A stretch of 64,000 bases of DNA from Saccharothrix sp. HUAS TT1 (GTDB lineage Bacteria; Actinomycetota; Actinomycetes; Mycobacteriales; Pseudonocardiaceae). The stretch lies in the NCBI RefSeq assembly GCF_040744945.1, contig NZ_CP160453.1, positions 186,001 to 250,000 on the forward strand. Direction: 5' to 3'. The notes under the pieces were generated by a model, which made no database searches, had not been told where the DNA came from, and worked only from the letters and a program-made list of their open reading frames with translations. Shown here one piece after another: positions 31,601 to 40,893 of this stretch. Each line of letters begins with the position of its first letter. The first letter of the stretch is position 1. The position numbers were made by a program, and so were the translations under genes.

Positions 31601-34600
31601 GTGCCCATGCGGGAGGCCGAACAGCCGGCTCGATTCGCGCGCGCCCTGCGCAGGCGCCGCCGGGAGGCCGGGCTGACCCAGGCGGAACTGGCCGCCGCGT
31701 CCGGGATCAGCGTCCGCACGGTCCGCGCCGTCGAGCAGGGCAGGCCCGCCCGGCCGGGGTCGTTGGCGAAGCTCGCCGCGGCGGTCGGACTCGACTGGCC
31801 GCCCGCCGGACCGCGGGTCGACGTGCTGGGCCCGCTGGTGGTGCGGACCGAGGACGGCGTGCCGCGGTGGGAATCGCGCAAACCCCGAGTGCTGCTGGCC
31901 CTCCTCGCGGTGCACCCCGGCCAGGTCGTCGGGCACGGCGAGATCGTCGACGTGCTGTGGGACGGCGACCCGCCCGCCGCGCACCGGAACCTGGTGCACG
32001 GCTACGTCGCCAGGCTCCGGACTGCGCTGGGCGACGCGTCGGTGGTGCGGTCCGAGCGCGGCGGCTACCGGTCGGACCTGCCCGCCGACCGGCTCGACCT
32101 GGCCAGGTTCGACGCCCTGGCTGCGCGGTCCGACCTGGCCGCGCTCGGCGAGGCGCTGGACCTGTGGCGCGGGCCGGTGCTGGCCGACCTGCCCGAACTC
32201 CACTCGCACCCGACCGTGCGAGCCATCACCGCCCGCCGGGCGACCGCCGCGATCGCGCTGGCCGACCTGGCGCTCGAAGCGGGCACGCCGGGCACAGCGG
32301 TGGAGCACTTGCGCCGGCTGGTCGCCGACGAGCCGCTGCACGAGGGCCTGCACGCCCGGCTGCTGACGGCGCTGGCGGCCGACGGCAGGCAGGCGGCGGC
32401 GCTGGAGGAGTTCGCCCGCGTCCGGGCCAGGCTGGTGGGCGAACTGGGTGTGGAGCCGGGTCCCGAGCTGCGGGCCGCGCACGTGGGAGTGCTGCGGCAG
32501 GACCTGCCGGACGACCCGGTGGTCGAGCTGCCGACGCCCGCCCAGCTGCCGGTCGGGGTCAGCCACTTCACCGGCCGCGACGACGAACTGGCCAGGCTGG
32601 ACGCGCTGCTCGACGAGCACGCCGGTGCGGTCCTGATCACCGCCATCGCGGGCGCCGCGGGCGTGGGGAAGACTGCGCTGGCGCTGCACTGGGCCAATCG
32701 GGTCCGCCACCGGTTCCCGGATGGTCAGCTGCACCTGGACCTGCGCGGGTTCGCCGCGCACGAGCCGATGCGCCCGGTCGAGGCGCTGGGACGGGTGCTG
32801 CGCGCGTTCGGCGTCCGCCCCGAGCTCGTGCCGTCCGATGTGGACGAAGCCGCCGCGGTGTACCGGTCGGTGCTGGCCGCGCGGCGGGTGCTGGTGGTGC
32901 TGGACAACGCGGCCGACGCGGACCAGGTGCGCCCGCTGCTGCCGAGCAGCCCCGGCAGCACGGCGCTGATCACCAGCCGGGACCGGCTCGGCGGGGTGGT
33001 CGCGCACGACGGCGCGGTGCGGCTCGCGCTGGACGTGCTCGCCGAGGAGGACTCGGTGGTGCTGCTGGAGCGGACGCTCGGCGCGGACCGCGTGGCCGCC
33101 GAGCCGAACGCCGCCCGGCAGCTCGCCGAGCTGTGCGCTCACCTGCCGCTGGCGCTGCGGGTCGTCGCGGCGAACCTGGCCGACCAGCCGCACCGGCTGA
33201 TCGCCGACCAGGTCGAGGCGCTGCGGGAGGGCAACCGGTTGACCCAGCTGACCATCGACGGCGCGCGCGAAGCGGCCGTGCGGACCGCGTTCGAGCTGTC
33301 CTACCGGCGGCTCCCCGAGGCGCGGCGGCGGCTGTTCCGGGTGCTCGGCGCGGTGCCCGGCTCGACGTTCACCGCTGACGCGGCGGCGGCGCTGCTCGAG
33401 GCGGATCGGCGTCAGGCCGAGCAGGGGCTGCGCGCGCTGCTGTCCCTGCACCTGGTGCAGGAGCGGTCGGCCGGTCGGTACGGGTTCCACGACCTGCTCC
33501 GGCTGTACGCGCGGGAACTCGCCGAGTCGGAGGCGGACGCGGCGGGCCGGCTGCACGCCTGGTACCTCGACCACGCCGACGGCGCGGCCCGACTGCTGTA
33601 CCCCGACATGCTGCGGCTGCCGGGCGCGCCGGCCGAGCGACCGCCGTTCGACGACGCGGGGGCCGCGCTGGCCTGGCTGGACGAGGAGATCGCCAACATC
33701 GCTGCCGCCGTCGGCGACCGCCGGTTCCCCGCGTCGCGCGGCACGGTGCTGTCGCTGGCGGACGCGGTGCGCGGCTACTTCCGGCTGTCCAGCAGGACCG
33801 GGCTGTGGCAGTCGACCGCCGAGGCCGCGGTCGCGGCGGCCACCGAGGGCGACGACCCGCGGGCAGCCGCGGCAGCCCACCTGAGCCTGAGCGGCGCGCA
33901 CCTGAAGCGGTCCGACCTGGAGGCCGTGGCGGAGCACGCCTCGGCCGCGTTGTCCCTGGCCGGGGAAGCCGGGTGGACCGCGGGCGAGGCCGCCGCGGCC
34001 GGGACGCTGGCCTCCGTCGTGTTCAACCTCGGCCGGTTGACCGAGGCGAAGGCGTTGTTCGAGGAGACCCTTCGGTTCGGCGCCGAGCGGGTGACCGCCA
34101 CGTCGCTGGTCAACCTCGGCAACGTGGCCCTGTTGGCCGGTGACCCGGTCGAGGCCGGGCGGCGGTACGGGCAGGCGGCCGCGCTGTGCCGCGAGATCGG
34201 CTCGCCCTACATCGAGGCGATGGCCCGCGGTTCGATGGCCGAGCTGGCGCGCATGGGCCGGCGGTTCGAGGAGGCGCGCGAGCACGTCCTCGCCGCCCTG
34301 GCGTTCTTCCGGCAGGTGCAGGACGAGGCGTCGGTGGGGCGCGGCCTGGCCACCCTCGCCGAGGTCGAGCGCGACTCCGGCGACCTGGACGGCGCACTCG
34401 CCACCGCCGAAGCCGCCTTGGAGATCACCCGTCGCTCCGGCGACCGCCTCGCTGAGATGGACGCGTTGAACACCCTGGGCGTGATCGCCGGCCTCAAGGG
34501 CGACCCCGCCCGCAGCCAGGAGTGCCACCGGCAGGCCCTCACCCTGGCCAGGCGGACGGGCGTCCGCTACCCCGAGATCAACGCGCTGCTCGGCCTCGGC

Positions 34601-34684
34601 GACCCGGAGTCGGTGCGAACGGCCCGTGACCTCGCCCGTGCCGGTGGCTTCGCTCAGGAGTCCTCGTCGGGTCCACCTGACTGA
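31601..34684 (+). CDS. SARP/AfsR-type regulator with extra N-terminal XRE helix-turn-helix
   Basis: 1027 residues. Domains in order: Cro/C1-type helix-turn-helix (about 10-65, GLTQAELAAASGISVRTVRAVEQG), OmpR-type winged helix (about 72-160, ending RSERGGYRSDL), bacterial transcriptional activation domain (about 165-300), NB-ARC ATPase with P-loop GAAGVGKTALA near 350 and VLVVLDNAAD near 430, then TPR repeats (about 740-1020, such as ALNTLGVIAGLKGDPARSQECHRQAL). SARPs bind heptameric direct repeats and often control specialised metabolism; target here unknown. Start GTG 31601 or ATG 31607; no ribosome site is visible, so the message may be leaderless. No biosynthetic cluster is seen nearby. 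Confidence 0.9.
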   Translation: MPMREAEQPARFARALRRRRREAGLTQAELAAASGISVRTVRAVEQGRPARPGSLAKLAAAVGLDWPPAGPRVDVLGPLVVRTEDGVPRWESRKPRVLLALLAVHPGQVVGHGEIVDVLWDGDPPAAHRNLVHGYVARLRTALGDASVVRSERGGYRSDLPADRLDLARFDALAARSDLAALGEALDLWRGPVLADLPELHSHPTVRAITARRATAAIALADLALEAGTPGTAVEHLRRLVADEPLHEGLHARLLTALAADGRQAAALEEFARVRARLVGELGVEPGPELRAAHVGVLRQDLPDDPVVELPTPAQLPVGVSHFTGRDDELARLDALLDEHAGAVLITAIAGAAGVGKTALALHWANRVRHRFPDGQLHLDLRGFAAHEPMRPVEALGRVLRAFGVRPELVPSDVDEAAAVYRSVLAARRVLVVLDNAADADQVRPLLPSSPGSTALITSRDRLGGVVAHDGAVRLALDVLAEEDSVVLLERTLGADRVAAEPNAARQLAELCAHLPLALRVVAANLADQPHRLIADQVEALREGNRLTQLTIDGAREAAVRTAFELSYRRLPEARRRLFRVLGAVPGSTFTADAAAALLEADRRQAEQGLRALLSLHLVQERSAGRYGFHDLLRLYARELAESEADAAGRLHAWYLDHADGAARLLYPDMLRLPGAPAERPPFDDAGAALAWLDEEIANIAAAVGDRRFPASRGTVLSLADAVRGYFRLSSRTGLWQSTAEAAVAAATEGDDPRAAAAAHLSLSGAHLKRSDLEAVAEHASAALSLAGEAGWTAGEAAAAGTLASVVFNLGRLTEAKALFEETLRFGAERVTATSLVNLGNVALLAGDPVEAGRRYGQAAALCREIGSPYIEAMARGSMAELARMGRRFEEAREHVLAALAFFRQVQDEASVGRGLATLAEVERDSGDLDGALATAEAALEITRRSGDRLAEMDALNTLGVIAGLKGDPARSQECHRQALTLARRTGVRYPEINALLGLGDPESVRTARDLARAGGFAQESSSGPPD

Positions 34685-34837
34685 TCGCGTTCCACTCGAT
34701 CGTGTCCATCAAGGACCGCAGCGCCCACCACGCGCCCCCGGAGACCCGGCGCGCCACCACGAGCGTGATGAGATTGGTAGGGCCCGCCACCCGAAGCGAC
34801 GCGGGGTCGGGGACGTGGGACGACTAGGCTCGCCCAG

Positions 34838-35449
34838 GTGATGGATCGCTTGGTGTGGATCGACTGCGAGATGACAGGACTCGAACTCGGCAAGGACGCC
34901 TTGATCGAGATCGCGGCACTGGTGACCGACGCGGAGCTGAACGTGCTCGGCGAGGGCGTGGACGTGGTGATCCACGCCGACGACACCGCGCTCGACTCGA
35001 TGCCCGACGTCGTCATGCAGATGCACGCCAAGTCCGGGCTGACCGAGGAGGTCCGCCGCTCCACCGCGTCGCTCGCCGACGCCGAGGCGCAGGTGCTGGC
35101 CTACATCAAGGAGTGGGTGCCGGACCCGCGCACCGCGCCGCTGGCGGGCAACTCCATCGCCACCGACCGCGGCTTCATCGCCCGCGACATGCCCGAGCTG
35201 GACGCCCACCTGCACTACCGGATGGTCGACGTCTCCTCGATCAAGGAGCTGTGCAGGCGCTGGTACCCGCGCATCTACTACGCGCAGCCCGGCAAGGGCC
35301 TGGCGCACCGCGCGCTCGCCGACATCAAGGAGTCGATCCGCGAGCTGGCCTACTACCGGCGGACGGCGTTCGTGCCGCAACCGGGGCCGACGTCGGAGCA
35401 GGCGCAGGCCGTCGCCGCCGAGCTGCTGGCCGCCGACGAGCGGAAATAG
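34838..35449 (+). CDS. orn: oligoribonuclease
   Basis: 203 residues. The DEDDh exonuclease residues are visible: [14 protein letters not shown] at the start (first D and E), [17 protein letters not shown] in the middle, and [15 protein letters not shown] with the catalytic His and last Asp. Orn degrades 2-5 nt RNAs and pGpG from cyclic di-GMP breakdown. Start is GTG 34838 or ATG 34841. The tRNA-His gene directly after it is the conserved actinobacterial neighbour. Confidence 0.96.
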   Translation: MMDRLVWIDCEMTGLELGKDALIEIAALVTDAELNVLGEGVDVVIHADDTALDSMPDVVMQMHAKSGLTEEVRRSTASLADAEAQVLAYIKEWVPDPRTAPLAGNSIATDRGFIARDMPELDAHLHYRMVDVSSIKELCRRWYPRIYYAQPGKGLAHRALADIKESIRELAYYRRTAFVPQPGPTSEQAQAVAAELLAADERK

Positions 35450-35510
35450 GGTCGATTTCAGACCCGGCGGTAGGGCACTGTATGCTTCACGCGCCGGGTC
35501 AACCGGTCTT

Positions 35511-35587
35511 GGTGGGTGTAGCTCAGCTGGCAGAGCACTGGGTTGTGATCCCAGGTGTCGCGGGTTCAAGTCCCGTCACTCACCCCA
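35511..35587 (+). tRNA. tRNA-His (anticodon GTG)
   Basis: Cloverleaf is complete: acceptor GTGGGTG with CACTCAC, D arm GCTCAGCTGGCAGAGC, anticodon stem CTGGG/CCCAG with loop TTGTGAT (anticodon 35545-35547), T arm GCGGG/CCCGT. The extra 5' G (35511) opposite discriminator C73 (35584) is the tRNA-His identity pair. CCA is encoded at 35585-35587. Confidence 0.97.
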
Positions 35588-35593
35588 AGCGGA

Positions 35594-35622
35594 ACGCCCC
35601 TCGACGCCCTGTCGGGGGGCGT
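35594..35622 (+). terminator. terminator of tRNA-His
   Basis: ACGCCCC (35594-35600) pairs with GGGGCGT (35616-35622), followed by CTTCCTTT. It lies between the tRNA and the ABC-F start at 35646. Confidence 0.6.
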
Positions 35623-35645
35623 CTTCCTTTGCCCTGGAGTCGTTC

Positions 35646-37277
35646 ATGAGCGCCACCCTCGTCGCGAAGGACCTGGCCGCCGGGCACGGCGACCGCGTGC
35701 TGTTCTCCGGGTTGGACCTGGTCGTCGGACCGGGTGAGGTGATCGGCCTGGTCGGCGCCAACGGCGCGGGCAAGTCGACCCTGCTGAGGACGTTGGCCGG
35801 GTTGCTGCCCGCCGAGCAGGGTGTGATCCGCCTCTCCCCCGTCACGGCCACCGTCGGCCACCTGCCGCAGGAACCGGACCGCCGGCCGGGCGAGGCGGTG
35901 CGGGAGTTCCTGGCCCGCCGCACGGGGGTGGCGGCGGCGCAAGCCGAGCTGGACCGCGCCACCGAGGCGTTGGCCGCCGGGTCGGGTGACGACGACTACT
36001 CCGACGCGCTGGAGCGGTGGCTGGCGCTGGGCGGCGCGGACCTGGAGGAGCGGTCGCTGGAGGTGGCCGCCGAACTGGGGCTGGACGTGTCGCTCGACCT
36101 GCCGATGACCGCTCTGTCCGGCGGCCAGGCGGCCCGGGTGAGCATGGCGTCGTTGCTGCTCAGCAGGTACGACGTGTTCCTGCTCGACGAGCCGACCAAC
36201 GACCTGGACCTGGACGGCCTGGCCCGGCTGGAGCGGTTCGTGACGGGTCTGCGCGCGGGCGCCGTGGTGGTGTCGCACGACCGCGAGTTCCTGGCCCGCA
36301 CGGTGACCCGGGTGGTGGAGCTGGACCTGGCGCAGCAGCAGGTGCGGTCCTACGGCGGCGGGTACGAGTCGTACCTGGAGGAGCGCGAGATCGCCCGCAG
36401 GCACGCGCGTGAGGAGTACGAGGAGTACGCGTCGACGCGGTCGTCGTTGGAGGAGCGCGCGCGGTCGCAGCGGGCGTGGATGGAGAAGGGCGTCAAGAAC
36501 GCCCGGCGCAAGGCCCCGGACAACGACAAGTCGGGGCGCAAGTTCCGCACCGAGGCGACCGAGAAGCAGGCGTCCAAGGCCCGGCAGACCGAGCGGCTGA
36601 TCGAACGGCTCGACGTGGTCGAGGAGCCGCGCAAGGAGTGGGAGCTGCGGATGGAGATCGCCGCCGCGCCCCGGTCCGGCGCGGTGGTGGCGGTGCTGCG
36701 GTCGGCGGTGGTGGAGCGCGGGTCGTTCGCGCTCGGACCGGTGGACCTGCAGGTGGACTGGGCCGACCGGATCGCGATCACCGGCGCGAACGGCTCCGGC
36801 AAGTCGACGTTGCTGGCGGCGCTGCTCGGCCGGGTCGACCTGGCGTCGGGGTCGTCGTCCCTGGGCCCGGGTGTGGTCGTCGGCGAGATCGACCAGGCCC
36901 GCGGGCTGTTCCTGGGCGAGGAGTCGCTGCTGGACGCCTTCGGCGCGGCCGTGCCGGACCTGCCGCCCGCCGACGTGCGCACGCTGCTGGCGAAGTTCGG
37001 GCTGAAGGCGGCGCACGTGCTGCGGACGGCGGCGTCGCTGTCACCCGGCGAGCGCACGCGTGCCGCGTTGGCGCTGCTCCAGGCGCGCGGGGTGAACCTG
37101 CTGGTGCTGGACGAGCCGACGAACCACCTGGACCTGCCCGCGATCGAGCAGCTGGAGTCCGCGCTGGACACCTACACCGGCACGTTGCTGCTGGTCACCC
37201 ACGACCGGCGGATGCTGGACGCGGTGCGCACGACCCGCCGCCTGGTGGTGGCGGCGGGTCGGGTGACCGAGGTCTAG
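35646..37277 (+). CDS. ABC-F family ATPase
   Basis: 543 residues with two ATP-binding cassettes and no membrane segment. Cassette 1: GANGAGKST near 38-46, LSGGQ near 158, LLDEPTNDLDL near 180. Cassette 2: GANGSGKST near 379-387, LSPGE near 465, LVLDEPTNHLDL near 485. The ~80-residue charged linker (EEYEEYASTRSSLEERARS, WMEKGVKNARRKAPDND) is the P-site tRNA interaction motif region of translational ABC-F factors. Members either rescue stalled ribosomes or protect them from antibiotics; which applies here is unclear. It begins 59 bases after the tRNA-His CCA end. Confidence 0.9.
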   Translation: MSATLVAKDLAAGHGDRVLFSGLDLVVGPGEVIGLVGANGAGKSTLLRTLAGLLPAEQGVIRLSPVTATVGHLPQEPDRRPGEAVREFLARRTGVAAAQAELDRATEALAAGSGDDDYSDALERWLALGGADLEERSLEVAAELGLDVSLDLPMTALSGGQAARVSMASLLLSRYDVFLLDEPTNDLDLDGLARLERFVTGLRAGAVVVSHDREFLARTVTRVVELDLAQQQVRSYGGGYESYLEEREIARRHAREEYEEYASTRSSLEERARSQRAWMEKGVKNARRKAPDNDKSGRKFRTEATEKQASKARQTERLIERLDVVEEPRKEWELRMEIAAAPRSGAVVAVLRSAVVERGSFALGPVDLQVDWADRIAITGANGSGKSTLLAALLGRVDLASGSSSLGPGVVVGEIDQARGLFLGEESLLDAFGAAVPDLPPADVRTLLAKFGLKAAHVLRTAASLSPGERTRAALALLQARGVNLLVLDEPTNHLDLPAIEQLESALDTYTGTLLLVTHDRRMLDAVRTTRRLVVAAGRVTEV

Positions 37278-37305
37278 CGCGATGGGGTCCTAGCGCGATG
37301 GGGTC
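37274..37305. repeat. 16-bp perfect tandem duplication between convergent stops
   Basis: CTAGCGCGATGGGGTC occurs at 37274-37289 and again at 37290-37305, and CTAGCGG follows. It holds the stop of the ABC-F gene and abuts the stop of the L,D-transpeptidase gene. Confidence 0.85.
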
Positions 37306-38508
37306 CTAGCGGTTGCCCTTCACCCACTGGTCCCACGGGATCTGCCAGTCGCCGAAGCCGTCCCAGGGCTGCAGCTCCGGCCCGCCGGAGTTGGTGACGA
37401 CCACGACGTCGCCCTGCTTGGAGTTGTCGAACACCCACTTGGCGTTCTCGGGCGACAGGTTCAGGCAGCCGTGGCTGACGTTGCGGTGGCCCTGGTCGCC
37501 GATCGACCACGGCGCGCCGTGGAAGAAGATGCCGGAGGTGGACATCCGGAAGGCCCAGTCGACCGGCGTCACGTAGCCGCCCGCCTCCAGCGAGAGGCCG
37601 TAGGTGCGGGAGTCCATCACCATGTGCGCGTGCTTCTCCGTGAGCACGTAGACGCCCGTGGGAGTCGGGTTCTGCGCGTCGCCCATCGAGGTGGGCATGG
37701 TGCGCACGACCTGGCCGTTGACCTTGGTGACCACCTGGTGGGTCTGGCCGTCCGCTTCGTGGATGACGGCGTCGCCGATCGTGGTGGTGACCAGGCGGTC
37801 CTCTTCGCCGTAGACGCCGTTGCCGACGTGCTTGCCGTAGATCTTGGCGTTGATGGTGACCTTGGTGCCGGGCGCCCAGTAGGCCTGCGGGCGCCAGTGC
37901 ACGGTCTCCTCGTCGAACCAGTAGAAGGCGCCCTCGACCCGCGGCTCGGTGGTGATGGAGATCATCGCCTCGGCGGCGGCCTTGTCGGCGATCGGCTCGT
38001 CGAAGTAGAAGGCGAGCGGCTGGCCGACGCCGACCGTCGTGCCGTCCAGCGGGTTGATCGAGAGGTAGGTCAGCGTGCGCGGCTTGACGGTGGTGAAGCT
38101 GGAGGTCTTGGTGACGGGCTTGCCGTCCGAGCCCACGCCGGTCACGGCCAGCGTGTAGGTCCTCTGGTAGCCCAGCGGCTCGGTGTTGGTCCACTGGAGA
38201 CCGTCGGGGCTCAACTGGCCGGTGACGGCCTTGCCGTCGCCGTTGGTCAGCGCGACGTCGGTGATCTTGCCGTCGGTGGCCGTGGCGACGACCGGCACGC
38301 CGGGCGGCACGTCGACCGCCGCGTCCGCCGGGCCGGTGCTCAGCGACACGGGCTTCGGCGGCGGTGTGGACGAGGTGGTCGTGGTGCTCTCCCCCGCCGC
38401 GCCGCCCTCGGTCGCGACCGAGCCGGACGAGCAACTTGTGACCAACGTCGCAACGAGCCCGATCGCGACGATTCCCAGCGCTCCACGCGCCCCCCGCTTG
38501 CGGTGCAT
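37306..38508 (-). CDS. L,D-transpeptidase lipoprotein (LdtMt2-like)
   Basis: 400 residues. Basic start, hydrophobic core, then lipobox LVTSC with Cys26. A Ser/Thr spacer leads to two Ig-like domains (about 50-260: VSLSTGPADAAVDVPPGVPV, then LTYLSINPLDGTTVGVGQPL), followed by a YkuD catalytic domain with HGAPWSIGDQGHRNVSHGC, nucleophile Cys348. A C-terminal subdomain ends in WDQWVKGNR. This matches mycobacterial LdtMt2-type enzymes, which make 3-3 peptidoglycan crosslinks outside the membrane and are targets of carbapenems. ATG has GGAGG upstream. It is convergent with the ABC-F gene and transcribed away from tRNA-Lys. Confidence 0.94.
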   Translation of the reverse strand: MHRKRGARGALGIVAIGLVATLVTSCSSGSVATEGGAAGESTTTTSSTPPPKPVSLSTGPADAAVDVPPGVPVVATATDGKITDVALTNGDGKAVTGQLSPDGLQWTNTEPLGYQRTYTLAVTGVGSDGKPVTKTSSFTTVKPRTLTYLSINPLDGTTVGVGQPLAFYFDEPIADKAAAEAMISITTEPRVEGAFYWFDEETVHWRPQAYWAPGTKVTINAKIYGKHVGNGVYGEEDRLVTTTIGDAVIHEADGQTHQVVTKVNGQVVRTMPTSMGDAQNPTPTGVYVLTEKHAHMVMDSRTYGLSLEAGGYVTPVDWAFRMSTSGIFFHGAPWSIGDQGHRNVSHGCLNLSPENAKWVFDNSKQGDVVVVTNSGGPELQPWDGFGDWQIPWDQWVKGNR

Positions 38509-38564
38509 CCCATCCTCCGCTTCGTCCCCGAAACGCCCGTGACTGCCTGCAACAGGAGTCCGGT

Positions 38565-38588
38565 GGCGTCCCCTGACAAGGGGACGCC
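38565..38588. promoter_or_regulatory. hairpin in 5' region of L,D-transpeptidase gene
   Basis: GGCGTCCCC (38565-38573) and GGGGACGCC (38580-38588) pair perfectly over a 6-base loop, 57 bases before the start codon. It could be a 5' leader structure or a terminator. Confidence 0.45.
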
Positions 38589-38742
38589 TGAAGGGTTGAC
38601 GATGTTGCCCGAGATGCTGGATCGTTACCAAGGCGAAGTTCCCCCTGCGACAGGGCGGCACACGGGCCCTGACCAGGCGATTGGGAGCTGCGTCAGACGC
38701 TGTGCTAATGTTCTCCGCGTCGGACAGAGCAACAACGTCCGA

Positions 38743-38815
<73 letters not shown>

Positions 38816-38820
38816 CAACA

Positions 38821-38860
38821 CAGCGAGAGGGCCACCATTCCGGTGGCCCTCTCGCTGTTT
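38821..38860 (+). terminator. intrinsic terminator after tRNA-Lys
   Basis: 16-base arms 38821-38836 and 38842-38857 pair perfectly around ATTCC and are followed by TTTATT: a textbook Rho-independent terminator. Confidence 0.93.
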
Positions 38861-38967
38861 ATTCACCAGGCCCGCCATCAGCGCGAATAGCACCGCGAGC
38901 AGCCGCTGCCCCATTCACCGCGGCAATGCTTCCCGACGTGCTCCGCATTCGGTGGAACAGGTCGCGA

Positions 38968-39639
38968 TCAGCCGAACCCGAGCGAGATCCGCCTCTTCGC
39001 CAACAATCGCGTCCGCTGCACGTCGAGGTCCGTGGCCGCGTCCTCTTGGCGGTCCAAGCGGTCGTAGGACTTGGCCAGCAGCCAGTGCGCCGCCTCGGCC
39101 CCGATCGGGGTGAGCGGGCCCTGTTCGGACAGGCGGTGGTGCGCCACGTCGACGTCCCGGGTGACGAAGGCGGTCCGGATGACGCCGCCGGCCAGCTCGT
39201 CCACCAGGAACACCATGGCGTGCTCGTCGGCGGCGAACCGGTAGGCGCAGATCAGGGCCAGGTAGCCGGCGTCCAGCGACCGGTCGCAGATCCAGGCCCC
39301 GCCGACGGTCAGGGCCGGGCCGGCGGGCGTGACGGCGTTCGCGGCCCACTCGCGGGGGCGCCCGACGAGCACGGCGGCCAGGACGCGCAGCAGGGCGTGG
39401 TTGCGGCGGCTGGGCAGCGACACGGCGTGCTCGATCAACCCCGCCCAGAACTCCTCGTCCGGCCGGACGTCGGCGACCGCGCTGCTGACGGTCAGCTCCG
39501 CCTCCAGCGGGTCGAGGACGTTCGGCAGGGCTCGGCAGCGGTGGACGACCCGGCGCTGCGCCGGGGTCAGCGCGATCCCCTGTGGACGGTGCACGACCAC
39601 GATCGGCCGTCGTTTGGCGGGCTGCGACTTCCGGCTCAC
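38968..39639 (-). CDS. conserved hypothetical protein, divergent partner of DUF2786 gene
   Basis: 223 residues from GTG 39639 (alternatives at 39592 or 39586 shorten it). Mostly helical with ALTPAQRRVVHRCRALPNVLDPLEAELTV at the start, then ICDRSLDAGYLALICAYRFA, VFLVDELAGGVIRTAFV and AAHWLLAKSYDRLDRQEDAATDL. I do not recognise a named domain. It is divergent from the DUF2786 gene across 84 bases, an arrangement that suggests a related role. Confidence 0.6.
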   Translation of the reverse strand: MSRKSQPAKRRPIVVVHRPQGIALTPAQRRVVHRCRALPNVLDPLEAELTVSSAVADVRPDEEFWAGLIEHAVSLPSRRNHALLRVLAAVLVGRPREWAANAVTPAGPALTVGGAWICDRSLDAGYLALICAYRFAADEHAMVFLVDELAGGVIRTAFVTRDVDVAHHRLSEQGPLTPIGAEAAHWLLAKSYDRLDRQEDAATDLDVQRTRLLAKRRISLGFG

Positions 39640-39723
39640 CGGCCGAGGCTGGCACGTCCGGGCACGTGCCGGACGGCAACGCGCACCGGTTGCGCCGACA
39701 CCGCACCCGAAAGAGGACAATCG

Positions 39724-40845
39724 GTGGTCGTGGACTCCCTGCGCGAGGCGTTGTGGCGGGCCGCGGTGAACCGCCGGGCCGCGCTGCCGCGCACCTCCGA
39801 CCTCCCACCGGCCGAAGTGGACGACGCGGTGCGGGTGGTGTTGAGGCACGCCTTCGAGCACCTGTGGGAGCACGGCTGGCTGCCTTACGACGTGTTCGAG
39901 ATCGTGAGGCGCAACGGGGACGAGCGCGCGCTGTCGTTCCTGGTCGACTCGCTGGCCCTGGAGGCGTCCCGCTACCCCGCGCTGCACCCGCGCTGGCAGG
40001 AGCAGCTGGCGGAGATCGGGGCGACGATCTGGTGGGACGCCGACCAGCCGCACGTCGACCAGTGGGCGGGCAGGCACATCGAGCTGCGCGACGACGCCGT
40101 GGCCGTCGCGGTGGCGGTGCTGGCGGTGCTGCTCGGGTTGCCCGCCCTGCCGGTGATCGTGCCGAAGCCGGGCACGCCGCTGGCCGCCGTCGACCACCAC
40201 CACGTCCACCCGAAGATCCTCAACCGGGTGCGCGGGCTGCTGGCCAAGGCCGAGTCGACCGCGTTCGCCGAGGAGGCCGAGGCGCTGTCGGCCAAGGCGC
40301 AGGAGCTGGTGACGCGGCACGCGCTGGAGCGGATGCCGCTGGAGGCGCCGACCACGACGTCGCGCCGGCTGTGGCTGGACAAGCGGTACTTCGACGGCAA
40401 GGCGCAGGTCGTGCACGTGGTCGCGGAGGCCAACCGCTGCCGGGCCGTGGTGTACGACCTGGGGTTCGTGGCGCTGGTCGGCGAGGAGCTCGACCTGGAG
40501 ATCGTGGAGCTGCTGTCGGCGTCGTTGCTGGTCCAGGCCACGCGGGCGATGGTCGCGGCGGGTGAGAAGGCGCGCAAGGGCGACGAGGCGCGGTCGGCGT
40601 CGTTCCGCAAGTCGTTCCTGCTGTCCTACGCGCACCGGATCGGGGAACGGCTGCGGGCGGCGAACGAGGTGCCCGCCGACGACGACCGGTTGCTGCCGGT
40701 GCTGGCCGAGCGCAAGAAGGCGGTGGAGGAGTACTTCGGCGCGATGTTCACCAGGACCGTCGCCAAGACGACGCCGGTGCGCAGCGCGGCGGGGTGGGAC
40801 GCGGGCCGCTCGGCGGCCGACCGGGCCAACCTGTCGATCACCTGA
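39724..40845 (+). CDS. DUF2786 domain protein
   Basis: 373 residues. GTG start with GAGGA seven bases upstream. The central HPKILNRVRGLLAKAESTAFAEEAEALSAKAQELVTRHAL (about 158-200) is the DUF2786 signature, found in phage and actinobacterial proteins of unknown function. The N-terminal part is helical with LWEHGWLPYDVFEIVRR, and the C-terminal part contains a predicted helical bundle with SYAHRIGERLRAAN. No catalytic motif is identified. Often encountered near mobile DNA; here it sits next to the tRNA-Lys locus and the Vsr-methyltransferase island. Confidence 0.75.
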   Translation: MVVDSLREALWRAAVNRRAALPRTSDLPPAEVDDAVRVVLRHAFEHLWEHGWLPYDVFEIVRRNGDERALSFLVDSLALEASRYPALHPRWQEQLAEIGATIWWDADQPHVDQWAGRHIELRDDAVAVAVAVLAVLLGLPALPVIVPKPGTPLAAVDHHHVHPKILNRVRGLLAKAESTAFAEEAEALSAKAQELVTRHALERMPLEAPTTTSRRLWLDKRYFDGKAQVVHVVAEANRCRAVVYDLGFVALVGEELDLEIVELLSASLLVQATRAMVAAGEKARKGDEARSASFRKSFLLSYAHRIGERLRAANEVPADDDRLLPVLAERKKAVEEYFGAMFTRTVAKTTPVRSAAGWDAGRSAADRANLSIT

Positions 40846-40893
40846 CCCGGCGGTCCCCCGGAACTGTCGGTGCCCGTCCGTACCCTCCGCGCC

